From positions 1 through 64,000 of the forward strand of contig PXUB01000017.1 of NCBI GenBank assembly GCA_003009755.1: a stretch of 64,000 nucleotides of DNA. The letters are read 5' to 3'. Each line of letters opens with the position of its first letter. Position 1 is the first letter of the stretch. Made by a program: the position numbers and the translations under genes. This DNA is from Thermoplasmatales archaeon SW_10_69_26 (GTDB taxonomy: Archaea > Thermoplasmatota > SW-10-69-26). This document shows, piece by piece, positions 40,279 through 48,730 of the stretch. The notes under the pieces were generated by a model. That model was not told the origin of the DNA. It saw only the letters and a program-made list of their open reading frames with translations, and did not search any database.

Positions 40279-41202
40279 GTGCCCGCCGACCGCATCGTGT
40301 CCCTCGTCCCAGCCGCGAGCGAGATCCTATTCGCGATCGGCGCCGGGGGCAAGGTCCAGGCCGTCTCCCACGCGTGCGATCACCCGCCCGAGGCGGCCCA
40401 GCGGCCCGCCGCCTCGCGCACCCGGCTCGATGCCGAGGGGTCCAGCCGGGCGATCGACGAGGACGTGCGCGAGGCCGTCGACGAGGGCGAGGCCACGTTC
40501 GAGGTGCTCGGCGAGGTCCTCCACCACGCCCAGCCCGATCTCGTCGTCACGCAGGAGGCTTGCGACGTCTGCGGCATCACGCCCGTCGACGTCCGCGCCA
40601 AGCTGGCGCGCTTCGAGCCCGGCGAGGGCCCCGAGCTGATGGGGTTGCACCCGCACACGCTGGCCGACGTGCTCGACCAGATCCGCCAGCTGGGTGAGGC
40701 CACCGGCACCGCCGAGGCCGCCCAGCGCCTGGTCGGGGCCCTCGAGCAGCGCATCGAGGCGGTCGAGGCCTTCGCCAGCGACCGCGAGCGGCCCACGGTG
40801 GCGGTGCTCGATTGGATCGATCCGCCGATGGCCGCCGGCCACTGGATCCCCGGCATGGTGGAGGCGGCCGGCGGGGACCCGGTGCTGCTCGACGACGCCA
40901 GCCCCTCGACCTACGTCGAGTGGGACGACGTCGAGGCGGCCGACCCCGACGTCCTGTTGTCGATCCCGTGCGGGTTCGACGCTCGCCGCGCCCTCGCCGA
41001 GGCCGAGGCCGTCGTCGAGCCCGACGACCGTCTGCCGGGCCTGCCCCGCGAGCGCGTCGTCGCGCTGGACGCCGGCGCCTACACCTCGCGTCCGGGTCCG
41101 CGTCTCGTGGACGGCCTCGAGCAGATCGCCTGCGCGCTGCACGGGCCCGCGGCCCGGCAGCGGTGGCCCGAGCAGGCGACCCGCGTCCAGCGGTTGGGCT
41201 AA
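40279..41202 (+). CDS. BtuF-like cobalamin-binding protein
   Basis: A 307-residue protein of the periplasmic-binding-protein-like family that includes BtuF. IVSLVPAASEILFAIGAGGK begins it, then VSHACDHPPEAA, QPDLVVTQEACDVCGI, and PTVAVLDWIDPPMAAGHWIP with GGDPVLLDDASPSTYVEWDD. These are typical of the cobalamin-binding subgroup. No signal peptide is visible, so it may act in the cytoplasm or leave by another route. Start is the GTG at 40279, about 27 nt after a TATA-like CCCTTAGA (40248-40255). No ABC transporter genes adjoin. Confidence 0.82.
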   Translation: MPADRIVSLVPAASEILFAIGAGGKVQAVSHACDHPPEAAQRPAASRTRLDAEGSSRAIDEDVREAVDEGEATFEVLGEVLHHAQPDLVVTQEACDVCGITPVDVRAKLARFEPGEGPELMGLHPHTLADVLDQIRQLGEATGTAEAAQRLVGALEQRIEAVEAFASDRERPTVAVLDWIDPPMAAGHWIPGMVEAAGGDPVLLDDASPSTYVEWDDVEAADPDVLLSIPCGFDARRALAEAEAVVEPDDRLPGLPRERVVALDAGAYTSRPGPRLVDGLEQIACALHGPAARQRWPEQATRVQRLG

Positions 41203-41203
41203 C

Positions 41204-42922
41204 TCAGCGAGCCTCGCGACGGGCGAGCGCGGCACCGACCCCCGCGACGGCGAGGCCGGCGAGCACGCCCGGGCCCGGCGCGTTCTTGACGGGGTCGACG
41301 CCCATCGTCTCGCCGGGCGGGGGGCCCAGCTCGCCGGGGCCGCCGGTGAAGACCCCCTCGCCGCTGGAGGAGCCCTGCCACTCGGCCGCTTCGTCGCTCT
41401 CGCCGCCGCCGTCCGTGGCCCTCTCGTGGGCGTACGTGCGGTAACAGCAGCGATCGTCGGCCGGCTGGCCGGGCGTCAGCTGGACCGTGATCCGCTCGTC
41501 GCCGTCGACCTGCACGTTCGTCGCGTTGGCGTAGTAGCCGTCGGCGCGGACGCGCACCGTGTAGTAGCCCTCGTCCACGTCCACCTGGAAGGAGCCGTCC
41601 TCGCCGGTCGCGGCCTGGCCCCACTCGCCGGTCTCCTCGTTGCGGATCTGCAGCTGGGCGTCGGGCACGGCCTCGCCGGTCGAGGCGTTCACGACCCAGC
41701 CGTCGAGGCGTGCGTCGGGCTGGGGCTCGGGCTGCAGGCCGCGGTCGAGCGCGACCGTCTGGCCGGCCTCGGTCTGGATCGTCGTCTCGATCGGCAGGTA
41801 GGCCGTCGAGCGCTCGCGGCGGTTGTCGCAGACCTCGGTCCGGTTCGCGCCGTTCCCGTCGTCCTCCTCGGTCCCCTCGTCCGCGGGTTGACAGGGGACG
41901 TGGTAGGTCTCGTCGGCGCGGATCTGGACGAGGGCGTAGCCGGGCTCGATCGAGAGCTTAAAGCGCCCGTCCTCGTCGGTGCGCGTCCGGTTGTCGGTGC
42001 CCCACTTCAGGTTCTCGACCCGGATCTCGGCGGCCTCGATCGGCTCGCCCGTGTCCTGGTCGACGATCGCGCCCTCGACGCTGACGGAGCGCGGCGGGAA
42101 CGGGGTCAGGCTCGCGTCGGCGCGAGCCGATGCGCCCTCGGGGGCCTCGACGCTCGTGCGAGCGTTCAGGTGGCCGTCGGCGCGCACGAAGATCCGGTAG
42201 TGGCCGTCGGGGACGCGGACCTCGTAGTCGCCCTGCGGTCCGGTCTCGGCGCGGACGTGGCGGTCGCTTCGCGGGTGGTAGGTGATCTCGACCGTGCCCT
42301 CGTCGGTCTCGACCTCGCGAGAGCTCGATCTATCGCCGGCGGCGCGAGCGTCCTCGGGGTGCTGCTCGCAGTCCCAGGCGTCCTCGCAGCCCTCGGGGAC
42401 GGGGCTGATCTGGACGTAGGCGTCCCCGATCGGGTCGCCGTCCTCGCTGGTGACGGTCCCGTGGACGCGGGCCAGGTCCTGGGACACCGGCTCCATCGGG
42501 ATGTCGAGGCGGGTGTCGTTCCGGACGGAGAACTCGGCGTGGGCTCGCTGGTAGCTCTCGTCGTCGATGCGCAGGTCGACGTGGCCCTCGGAGACGTTCA
42601 CGCTGTAGCGGCCCTCGTCGTCGGTCGCGGCGGAGAGGGAGTCGCGGCCGTGGTGCCGCTCGTCGCCGTCCCGCGTCTCCCAGACGTTGTGGATCCGCAG
42701 CTCGAGGCCGGCCACGGGCTCGCCGGAGCTTGCGTTCGTGACCTGGCCCTCGAGGGTCAGGTTGCGGGGCCCTTGCTTGGATTCCTCGCGAGCGACGGCC
42801 GTGGGCTCGGCCTCGCTGGCCAACGTGGTCGTCGACCCGACGACGACGGCGACGCCGGCCGTCAAGAGCGAGATCGCGATCAACAGGGGGAGGCGGGACG
42901 GTGCACGAGTCATGGTTCGCAT
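41204..42922 (-). CDS. secreted protein with carboxypeptidase-regulatory-like repeats
   Basis: A 572-residue protein. Signal peptide at residues 1-35, then four units of the carboxypeptidase regulatory (transthyretin-like) beta domain, each with a GxVxxxxxGxPxxxAxV block: LEGQVTNASSGEPVAGLELR, VHGTVTSEDGDPIGDAYVQI, VEGAIVDQDTGEPIEAAEIR and LDGWVVNASTGEAVPDAQLQ. The C terminus is APGPGVLAGLAVAGVGAALA then RREAR: a Pro/Gly motif, a membrane helix and arginines. It is probably surface-exposed and anchored by an archaeosortase. A TATA-like TACTTAG (42944-42950) lies about 25 nt before the ATG. Function unknown. Confidence 0.85.
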   Translation of the reverse strand: MRTMTRAPSRLPLLIAISLLTAGVAVVVGSTTTLASEAEPTAVAREESKQGPRNLTLEGQVTNASSGEPVAGLELRIHNVWETRDGDERHHGRDSLSAATDDEGRYSVNVSEGHVDLRIDDESYQRAHAEFSVRNDTRLDIPMEPVSQDLARVHGTVTSEDGDPIGDAYVQISPVPEGCEDAWDCEQHPEDARAAGDRSSSREVETDEGTVEITYHPRSDRHVRAETGPQGDYEVRVPDGHYRIFVRADGHLNARTSVEAPEGASARADASLTPFPPRSVSVEGAIVDQDTGEPIEAAEIRVENLKWGTDNRTRTDEDGRFKLSIEPGYALVQIRADETYHVPCQPADEGTEEDDGNGANRTEVCDNRRERSTAYLPIETTIQTEAGQTVALDRGLQPEPQPDARLDGWVVNASTGEAVPDAQLQIRNEETGEWGQAATGEDGSFQVDVDEGYYTVRVRADGYYANATNVQVDGDERITVQLTPGQPADDRCCYRTYAHERATDGGGESDEAAEWQGSSSGEGVFTGGPGELGPPPGETMGVDPVKNAPGPGVLAGLAVAGVGAALARREAR

Positions 42923-43007
42923 CCAGGGATGGAGGGCCGCTGGTACTTAGGGTGACGCCAACGGTTCGGCGCCCGCCGAACCACCGTTCGCTGGGCCCGA
43001 ACGGACC

Positions 43008-43886
43008 TCAGCTTCGCGGCGTCCTCTGGACGAAGTCGACGATCTTCGCCGCCAGCTCCTCGCCGGCGTCCTCCTGGATGAAGTGGCCTGCACCGTCGAT
43101 CCAGTCGAGATCGGCGTCGAGCAGCTCGCTCATCGGCTCGGCGCCGGGCGCCATGATCGGGTCCTGCTCGGCGAACACGCAGTAGGTGTCGGCCTCGAGG
43201 TCCGCCAACCGCGTGCGGGTCTCGCGGATCGGGTCGGCGGCCGGGGCGTCGGGCGAGCGGGGCACGAGGTCGGGCAGCCGGCGCGCGCCGGCCTTGTGCT
43301 CCTCGCTCGGGAACGGGGCATCGTAGGCGGCCACGACCTCGTCGGGGAGATCGGTCACGCAGGCGCGCTGGACGAGGAAACCGGCGGGTACGTCGGGGGT
43401 GCGCTGGACGAAGTCGTGGAACTCGTGCCAGGGCTCGGGCAGCGGTTGGCTGCCGTCGGGCAGGAACGTGTTGGCCGCCACCAGCCGCTGGAAGCGATCG
43501 GGCAGGCGCGTGGCGGCGTGGAAGCCGAAGGGGCCGCCCCAGTCCTGGCCGACGAGCGTGACGTCGTCGAGGTCGAGCGCCTCGACGAACCGCGTCACGG
43601 TGCGGGCGTGCATGTCGTAGGTGTGCGCGTCGTCGGCCGGCTTGCTCGAGGCGCCGAAGCCGACGAGGTCGGGGACGAGGACCCGGCCGGCCTCGATCAG
43701 CGTGGGCACCATCTTGCGATACAGGTAGCTCCACGTGGGTACGCCGTGAAGCAACAGGAAGGTCTCGGGGCCCTCGCCCTCGTCGAGGTAGGCCATCTCG
43801 TGGCCCTCGACCTCGATCGTGTCCTGCTCGTAGGGGAAGCCCGAGAGGTCGCAAAGGCGGCCGAGGTCGGTCTCTGGGACGGTCAT
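43008..43886 (-). CDS. haloalkane dehalogenase-like alpha/beta hydrolase
   Basis: A 292-residue enzyme. LLLHGVPTWSYLYRKMVPTL holds the oxyanion-hole HG motif and the halide-pocket residues; VGQDWGGPFGFH near residue 114 gives the nucleophilic Asp beside Trp; FAEQDPIMAP near residue 232 gives the second acid; and DGAGHFIQED near 268 the catalytic His. An Asp nucleophile and the following Trp match subfamily I haloalkane dehalogenases (DhlA-type); epoxide hydrolases share the Asp but not this pattern. Such enzymes are known mainly from bacteria, so transfer is possible. ATG start; TTACTCAAG (43909-43917) upstream. Confidence 0.82.
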   Translation of the reverse strand: MTVPETDLGRLCDLSGFPYEQDTIEVEGHEMAYLDEGEGPETFLLLHGVPTWSYLYRKMVPTLIEAGRVLVPDLVGFGASSKPADDAHTYDMHARTVTRFVEALDLDDVTLVGQDWGGPFGFHAATRLPDRFQRLVAANTFLPDGSQPLPEPWHEFHDFVQRTPDVPAGFLVQRACVTDLPDEVVAAYDAPFPSEEHKAGARRLPDLVPRSPDAPAADPIRETRTRLADLEADTYCVFAEQDPIMAPGAEPMSELLDADLDWIDGAGHFIQEDAGEELAAKIVDFVQRTPRS

Positions 43887-43939
43887 CGCCCGCCAAGCGT
43901 GGGCCGGTTACTCAAGGGTTCGCCGCGCGGAAGGTGCGG

Positions 43940-44212
43940 TCAGAGGTAGCGGGGGATCTCGTCCTCGTACGCGCCGAAGTAGCGCTCGATGACGGGCAGC
44001 TCGAACGCCGAGAGGATCTGCTCCTTGGGTTCCCGGTCGAGCAGGAACCGGAAGCTGGCCTCGACGAGGTGGTCGGGCTCGACGGCGGGGGCCAGGCGCT
44101 CGTGGTCCTCGCGGGACAGCTTGACCTCGTGCTGGCTGGCGCTGTTGGCCTCCTCGACCCGCACCTCGAACACCATCGGGTCCCCGTCGTCGAGCTGCTT
44201 CACCTCGATCAT
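43940..44212 (-). CDS. small conserved-looking protein
   Basis: A 90-residue protein. MIEVKQLDDGDPMVFEVRVE, then HEVKLSREDHERLAP, then EASFRFLLDREPKEQILSAF, then PVIERYFGAYEDEIPRYL. It is soluble and acidic, with a strand-rich start and a helical end. Small proteins with this order are found in several prokaryotes and lack a known role. ATG at 44212 is chosen; the upstream frame is low-quality. It is divergent from the next gene. Confidence 0.72.
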   Translation of the reverse strand: MIEVKQLDDGDPMVFEVRVEEANSASQHEVKLSREDHERLAPAVEPDHLVEASFRFLLDREPKEQILSAFELPVIERYFGAYEDEIPRYL

Positions 44213-44322
44213 CGCGGTAGCGGATACGGTGGGGAAGGGAAAAGCCGTCGCTCGACGGTCGTCGCCGTCGTTTCGACGACAGACCAACAACCTTGATGGT
44301 TGCTGAACCCAACCACCCGTCG

Positions 44323-44901
44323 ATGCTCTGGAACCGATCGACCGCCCGAGCGGGGGCGACCCGGGCGCTCGCGTTGACGATCGCCGGTCTCGCTGCGTTG
44401 CTCGTCGTGGCGGCTGCGCCGACCGGGGCGCAGGCGCAGTCCGACACGGTGAAGATCGACCCCGGGCAACACGCGGCGGTCGAGATCGACTTCCGCGACG
44501 GCCCGACGAAGGACGTCAGCTACCAGGTGACGGTCCAGGAAGGCCCCAACGTCGACGTGCTGTTCCTCGACAACGCCAACTACCAGAAGTACACGGACGG
44601 CGAGTCCTTCGAGTACATCGGCGAGTGGTCGGACCTCGACACCGGCGACACGGACGCGTCGTTCCGACTCGAGCGCCACGGGACGTGGTGGCTCGTCCTC
44701 GACCACACGGATCGGCCCGACGACGGAGCCTCGCCGGCGACGATCGGGGCCGAGTCCGTGACGGCCCGCTACTCCCTGTCGACGGAGACGAACGTCACCG
44801 ACCAGGCGCGCGACCGCGCCAACCAGCTGCCGGCACCGGGCGCGAGCGCGGCGGTGGGCCTGTTGGGCACGGTGGCGCTGCTCGCCGCCCGCGAGCGGTG
44901 A
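44323..44901 (+). CDS. secreted protein with archaeosortase-like C-terminal tail
   Basis: A 192-residue protein. A signal peptide (residues about 1-40) contains ALALTIAGLAALLVVAAAP and ends near AQAQS. The mature part (about 125 residues) is a beta-rich, acidic domain (VKIDPGQHAAVEIDFRDGPT, VSYQVTVQEGPNVDVLFLD, WWLVLDHTD), similar in shape to GOLD-type sandwich domains. The C terminus is LPAPGASAAVGLLGTVALLA, then ARER, a Pro/Gly motif with a helix and basic end. ATG at 44323 is chosen. Function unknown. Confidence 0.75.
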   Translation: MLWNRSTARAGATRALALTIAGLAALLVVAAAPTGAQAQSDTVKIDPGQHAAVEIDFRDGPTKDVSYQVTVQEGPNVDVLFLDNANYQKYTDGESFEYIGEWSDLDTGDTDASFRLERHGTWWLVLDHTDRPDDGASPATIGAESVTARYSLSTETNVTDQARDRANQLPAPGASAAVGLLGTVALLAARER

Positions 44902-44939
44902 CGCGGGGGTCCATCGCGGCCCCCGCGGGGGCGGCGCCG

Positions 44940-45110
44940 ATCAGCTGATCTCCTGCCGTCGCCCTCGAGGTCGCGGTCCCCGCGGCGGGACTCGATCTCC
45001 TCGTCGACGGCCTCGAGGTGGCGGGTTTCGACGCGCGCCGCCTCGACGGCGGCCTCGTCCTCGGGGTCGCCCTCGGGCCCGACGTTCGCGGTAGGGACAG
45101 CCGCTGATGC
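44940..45110 (-). other. open coding-like frame without start codon
   Basis: On the minus strand just after the PhoU-AbrB stop, a frame reads ASAAVPTANVGPEGDPEDEA, then VEAARVETRHLEAVDEEIES with strong third-position G/C. No ATG, GTG or TTG precedes it in frame, and it is +1 relative to PhoU. It may be an eroded gene or a frameshifted tail of PhoU. It is not a confident gene. Confidence 0.35.
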
Positions 45111-45114
45111 GGGC

Positions 45115-46128
45115 CTAGGCGGTCGTGTCCGGGGCTGCGACGTCGTGGTTGATCGCGATCTCGGCGATGTTGGCCGCGTACGCCGCCGTGCGGCCGATCG
45201 ACTCGACGACGAAGGCGATGTGCACCGCCGCCTGGGAGCCGAAGTCGGTCCCGCGCTTGAGCAGCTGAGCCTGCTCGTCCTGGAACTCGTTGGCCTCCTG
45301 GATCACCCGGTCGGCGGTCTCGGGGTCGTGGTGGCGGAACGTGTCCACGGCATCCTCGAAGAGGCTGGTCGACCGCCGCCAGGCCTGAGCGATCTCGCCG
45401 AGGAGCTCGTCGGCCTCACCGTCCCGCGGGATCTCCATCGCTTCCCCGGCGACCCGGTTGGCGTGGTCGGCGGTCCGCTCGCACAGCCGGGCGACCAGCA
45501 GGAAGTTGTGAGCTTCGCCGGGCGACAGCTCCATCTTCGAGGCGTAGCTGACGTCGCGCAACAGCGCGTGGAACTGCTTGTTGATCAGCCAGAACAGGCG
45601 GTCGACCTCGTCGTCCCGGTCCCGCACGGAGGTGCGCTTGCGGTCGTCGGGTGTCGTCAGCAGGTCGTCGGCGTCCTGCTGCATCGCCTGGGTCAGCATC
45701 TGCAACCGGCGCAGCGCCTTGTCGACGTGGAAGTCCTTCGGGTCCAGGAAGTCCTGCACCGTCACCGAGCCCATGTCCTCCTCGATGATCTCGAGCCCCA
45801 TGATGCGGTCCTTGGCGCGCTGGACGGCGTCCCGGGCCTCGGGAGAGATCTCGTCCACGGACGTCACGGTGATCGCGTCGAAGCCGTTCAGGTAGGCCGA
45901 GATGACCTGGCGGAACAGCGACTCGGTGTCGGCGCCGTCCGCGCTGAGGTGGTAGGTCTGGATCTCCCGATCGCCCTTCGCGTGCGGGTGCACGGCCATC
46001 GACCCATCCGGTTGCTCGGCACATCCGACGACGTCCCCCGCCTGGAGGTCGGCTTTCTCGGCCCACGTCTTGGGCAGGGTGACGGTCAACGAGGAGCCGC
46101 CGGTCAACTGGACTTTGCGGAGCTCCAT
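45115..46128 (-). CDS. AbrB-PhoU fusion, phosphate uptake regulator
   Basis: A 337-residue protein. Residues 1-45 are an AbrB/SpoVT-type DNA-binding domain (MELRKVQLTGGSSLTVTLPK, then TWAEKADLQAGDVVGCAEQ). Residues about 115-325 are two PhoU helical repeats (for example DRDDEVDRLFWLINKQFHAL, and VVESIGRTAAYAANIAEIAI). This archaeal type probably senses phosphate through the Pst transporter and represses transcription. ATG at 46128 is chosen: the AbrB domain begins there. The TATA box (CTATATGC on the minus strand) overlaps a palindrome, 46157-46173. It is divergent from pstS, so it likely controls both itself and the pst operon. Confidence 0.9.
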   Translation of the reverse strand: MELRKVQLTGGSSLTVTLPKTWAEKADLQAGDVVGCAEQPDGSMAVHPHAKGDREIQTYHLSADGADTESLFRQVISAYLNGFDAITVTSVDEISPEARDAVQRAKDRIMGLEIIEEDMGSVTVQDFLDPKDFHVDKALRRLQMLTQAMQQDADDLLTTPDDRKRTSVRDRDDEVDRLFWLINKQFHALLRDVSYASKMELSPGEAHNFLLVARLCERTADHANRVAGEAMEIPRDGEADELLGEIAQAWRRSTSLFEDAVDTFRHHDPETADRVIQEANEFQDEQAQLLKRGTDFGSQAAVHIAFVVESIGRTAAYAANIAEIAINHDVAAPDTTA

Positions 46129-46156
46129 CTTAACCTCACGATTGGACCCCCTGGCA

Positions 46157-46173
46157 TATAGAGTTTCTCTATA
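46157..46173. promoter_or_regulatory. palindromic operator 1 (AbrB-PhoU promoter)
   Basis: TATAGAG, TTT, CTCTATA: a perfect 7-3-7 palindrome covering the TATA box of the AbrB-PhoU gene, 29-45 nt before its ATG. It is a good candidate for binding by a dimeric AbrB protein. Confidence 0.6.
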
Positions 46174-46196
46174 CTCTCCATACGGATACTTACTGG

Positions 46197-46209
46197 TTAG
46201 AGTTTCTAA
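46197..46209. promoter_or_regulatory. palindromic operator 2 (pst promoter)
   Basis: TTAGA, GTT, TCTAA: a perfect 5-3-5 palindrome whose centre is 38 bp from that of operator 1. Both contain AGAGTTTCT. It lies 60-70 bp before pstS. Confidence 0.55.
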
Positions 46210-46269
46210 GGGCAACGGGTATCCCCAGGGTGGGTCTCACGCCGACAGAACCGAAACGAGTGTCTCATC

Positions 46270-47304
46270 ATGGTCAACGAACCGCTCTCCGATCGTCTTC
46301 GCGCTCCGCTCGCCATCGCTGTGGGACTCTTGATGCTCGGCAGCCTGTTCGCCGGATGCATCACGTCCGACTCCGGTGGCGGTCAGGCCAACCTCAAGCA
46401 GACCGGCTCCTCGACCGTTCACCCGCTCGCCCAAGCCTGGGCCCAAGAGTTCACGGAGGCAGAGATCGCCGTGAGCGGTGGCGGATCCAGCCACGGTCGC
46501 AACGCCATCCTCACCGGCAACGCTCACCTCGGTGACGCCTCCAGCAAGATGGGGCCCGGCGACTATGACAAGGTCGGGTGCGACGTCTCCCAAGACGAGA
46601 TCGACGCCGCGCAAAGCGGCCCACACCCCTGGAAGTACCCGAGCTGCAACGGCGTAACCCCGACCGAGTGGGTCGTCGCCTGGGACGTGCTCGTCGTCGT
46701 CGTGAACCCGAACAACGACTGGGCTGATGAGCTCAGCTACGAGCAGCTCCGGCAGATCTTCACGACCGAGAACACGGCCGAGAAGTGGAGCGAGGTCGAG
46801 GGCCTCGAGGACGCACCGGACGAGAAGATCGAGATCCACGCCCCCGACGCCGCCTCCGGCACGTACGAGTTCTTCTTCGAGGAGGTCGCCGGCCACACCG
46901 ACAAGTCCCTGCTCGCCGAGGGCAGCGACCGCTACCACGGCTCCGCCAACGACAACGTGATCCTGAACAAGATCACGGAGAACGAGAACGCGATCGGCTA
47001 CTTCGGGCTCGCCTACTACGTCCAGAACGAGGACAAGATCGACACCGTAGCCATCTCCGAGGAGGGCGAGGATTTCGTGGAACCCAGCTTCGAGACGGCC
47101 AGCGAGTACCCGGTCACGCGCCCGCTGCACATCTACACCGACGGCGTCCCCAGCGGTGACGACGCCACCTCCCAGGCCGTCAAGGACTACATGTGCTTCG
47201 CGATGAGCGAGGAGGGCCAGTCGATCGTCCCCGACGTCGGCTACGTCAAGGAGTCCGACTTCGACCCCGAGTCGCACTCGAACCAGCAGAGCAAGGTCTG
47301 CTGA
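46270..47304 (+). CDS. pstS: PstS phosphate-binding lipoprotein
   Basis: A 344-residue substrate-binding protein of the high-affinity phosphate ABC transporter. A signal peptide ends in lipobox LFAGC (Cys30). The phosphate site appears as KQTGSSTVHPLAQAWAQEF, SGGGSSHGRNAILTG, and PDAASGTYEFFFEEVAG. It is tethered to the outer face of the membrane. It is first in the pstSCAB-phoU operon. Its C terminus ends in an unusual Cys (QQSKVC). The promoter lies between 46174 and 46250, near operator 2. Confidence 0.95.
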   Translation: MVNEPLSDRLRAPLAIAVGLLMLGSLFAGCITSDSGGGQANLKQTGSSTVHPLAQAWAQEFTEAEIAVSGGGSSHGRNAILTGNAHLGDASSKMGPGDYDKVGCDVSQDEIDAAQSGPHPWKYPSCNGVTPTEWVVAWDVLVVVVNPNNDWADELSYEQLRQIFTTENTAEKWSEVEGLEDAPDEKIEIHAPDAASGTYEFFFEEVAGHTDKSLLAEGSDRYHGSANDNVILNKITENENAIGYFGLAYYVQNEDKIDTVAISEEGEDFVEPSFETASEYPVTRPLHIYTDGVPSGDDATSQAVKDYMCFAMSEEGQSIVPDVGYVKESDFDPESHSNQQSKVC

Positions 47305-47359
47305 CAGCCGGTAAAGCCAAAACAAACCGCTCTATACAGCCCGTCGACGGAGCATCGCG

Positions 47360-48730
47360 ATGGAGGAGAACCGGGGCCTCGGCAAGCTCGCCAGCACAGC
47401 GGACGATGCGGTCGTCGCGGCCAAGCGCCGCGAACGCATCGTCCGCGTCCTCCTCTTCGCGGCTGCGAGCGTCGCGCTCGTCGTGACCGGCGCGATCATC
47501 TGGACGCTCGTCGACGGCACGATCCGCTTCTTCGGTGCCTCCGGAACGAGCTTGAGCGCGTTCTTTGGCAACCCGCAGTGGGGCGGCATCGCGACCGTCT
47601 TGGGGCTGTCCGCTCTCGGCCTACTCGCTGCCGAGGCCTTCCTCTGGGGCGGATCGAACGTGCTGGGTGGGGTGACCCGCGCCCAACCGCCCTCCCTGCG
47701 TCGGCGGCTCCGCACCCGCCTCGTGGCGCGATGGAGCATCATCGCAACGACACCGATCGCGTACGCGATCAACCGCGAGTTCTTCCTGCCGCTGTTCCCG
47801 TCGAACCCCGTCGTCGCGGTTGCGGTCCCCACGGTTCCCACGCTGGGGTACGTCTGGCTGGCGGGGCAACTGGCCAGCGAGGACGTCCTGCCGACCCGAG
47901 ATCTCCCCGGACCCGGCGACTGGCCGCGCGCGATCGGGCTCACCGCGGCCGCGATCGTGTTCGCGGCCGTCGTGACCACGTACGACCTGTCGACGAGCAC
48001 GTTCCTGGGCTCGGTCCAGTGGGCGGGCGTCGCGGGCGAGTTCAGCATCTGGTCGCTGGTGTCCGGCACCGTTCTCATAGCGATCGGCGCCCTGATCCTG
48101 GCGGGCCCGGTGGGCGTCGGTGCCGCCCTGTACCTGGCCGAGTTCGCCGACGAGCGCGTGCGGGCGATCGGGAAACCGATCGTCGAGGTTCTCGCCGGCG
48201 TGCCCAGCATCGTGTACGGGTTCTTCGCGCTGTTCACGATCAGCCCGTTCATGCAGGAGCACTTCGGCGCGATGACGTACAACGCCGGGAGCGCGATCCT
48301 CGTCGTCTCCGTCATGGTGCTCCCGATCGTCGTCTCGCTCAGCGAGGACGCGATCTCGAGCGTGCCAGGCCACCTGCGCGACGCCTCGCTCGCGATGGGC
48401 GCCACCGAGTGGGAGACCAGCCTGAACGTGATCCTCCCCGCCGCACGCTCGGGCGTGTTCGCCAGCTTGTTCCTCGGCCTGGCCCGGGCCCTGGGCGAGA
48501 CGATGGCCGTCCTACTGGCCGCGGGCAGCATCGCCCGCTGGCACCTCGACCCCTTGATGGAGGTGCAGACGATGACGACCTACATCGCCCGCGTCTCCAC
48601 CGGAGACATCCCGCCCGGGCCGGCCACGGATGCCGCGTTCGCGGTCGGCCTGGTGCTCTTCGTGATCACGTACACCGTCAACCTCGGCGGTCAGGAGATC
48701 CTGGACCGCATGGGGGTGGATGAAGTTTGA
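47360..48730 (+). CDS. pstC: PstC phosphate ABC permease, with N-terminal insertion
   Basis: A 456-residue permease. The core permease from residue about 215 has the usual order ([80 protein letters not shown]). The EAA-type loop ([15 protein letters not shown]) contacts PstB. Typical PstC is 300-330 residues; here about 140 extra residues with added hydrophobic segments lie between the first membrane helix and the core. It overlaps pstA by 4 bp. Confidence 0.93.
   Translation: MEENRGLGKLASTADDAVVAAKRRERIVRVLLFAAASVALVVTGAIIWTLVDGTIRFFGASGTSLSAFFGNPQWGGIATVLGLSALGLLAAEAFLWGGSNVLGGVTRAQPPSLRRRLRTRLVARWSIIATTPIAYAINREFFLPLFPSNPVVAVAVPTVPTLGYVWLAGQLASEDVLPTRDLPGPGDWPRAIGLTAAAIVFAAVVTTYDLSTSTFLGSVQWAGVAGEFSIWSLVSGTVLIAIGALILAGPVGVGAALYLAEFADERVRAIGKPIVEVLAGVPSIVYGFFALFTISPFMQEHFGAMTYNAGSAILVVSVMVLPIVVSLSEDAISSVPGHLRDASLAMGATEWETSLNVILPAARSGVFASLFLGLARALGETMAVLLAAGSIARWHLDPLMEVQTMTTYIARVSTGDIPPGPATDAAFAVGLVLFVITYTVNLGGQEILDRMGVDEV

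Noticed and set aside
40694-42955. 753-residue open frame on the plus strand
   Set aside because: A GC-driven shadow frame over the BtuF-like and carboxypeptidase-regulatory genes; composition is low-complexity.
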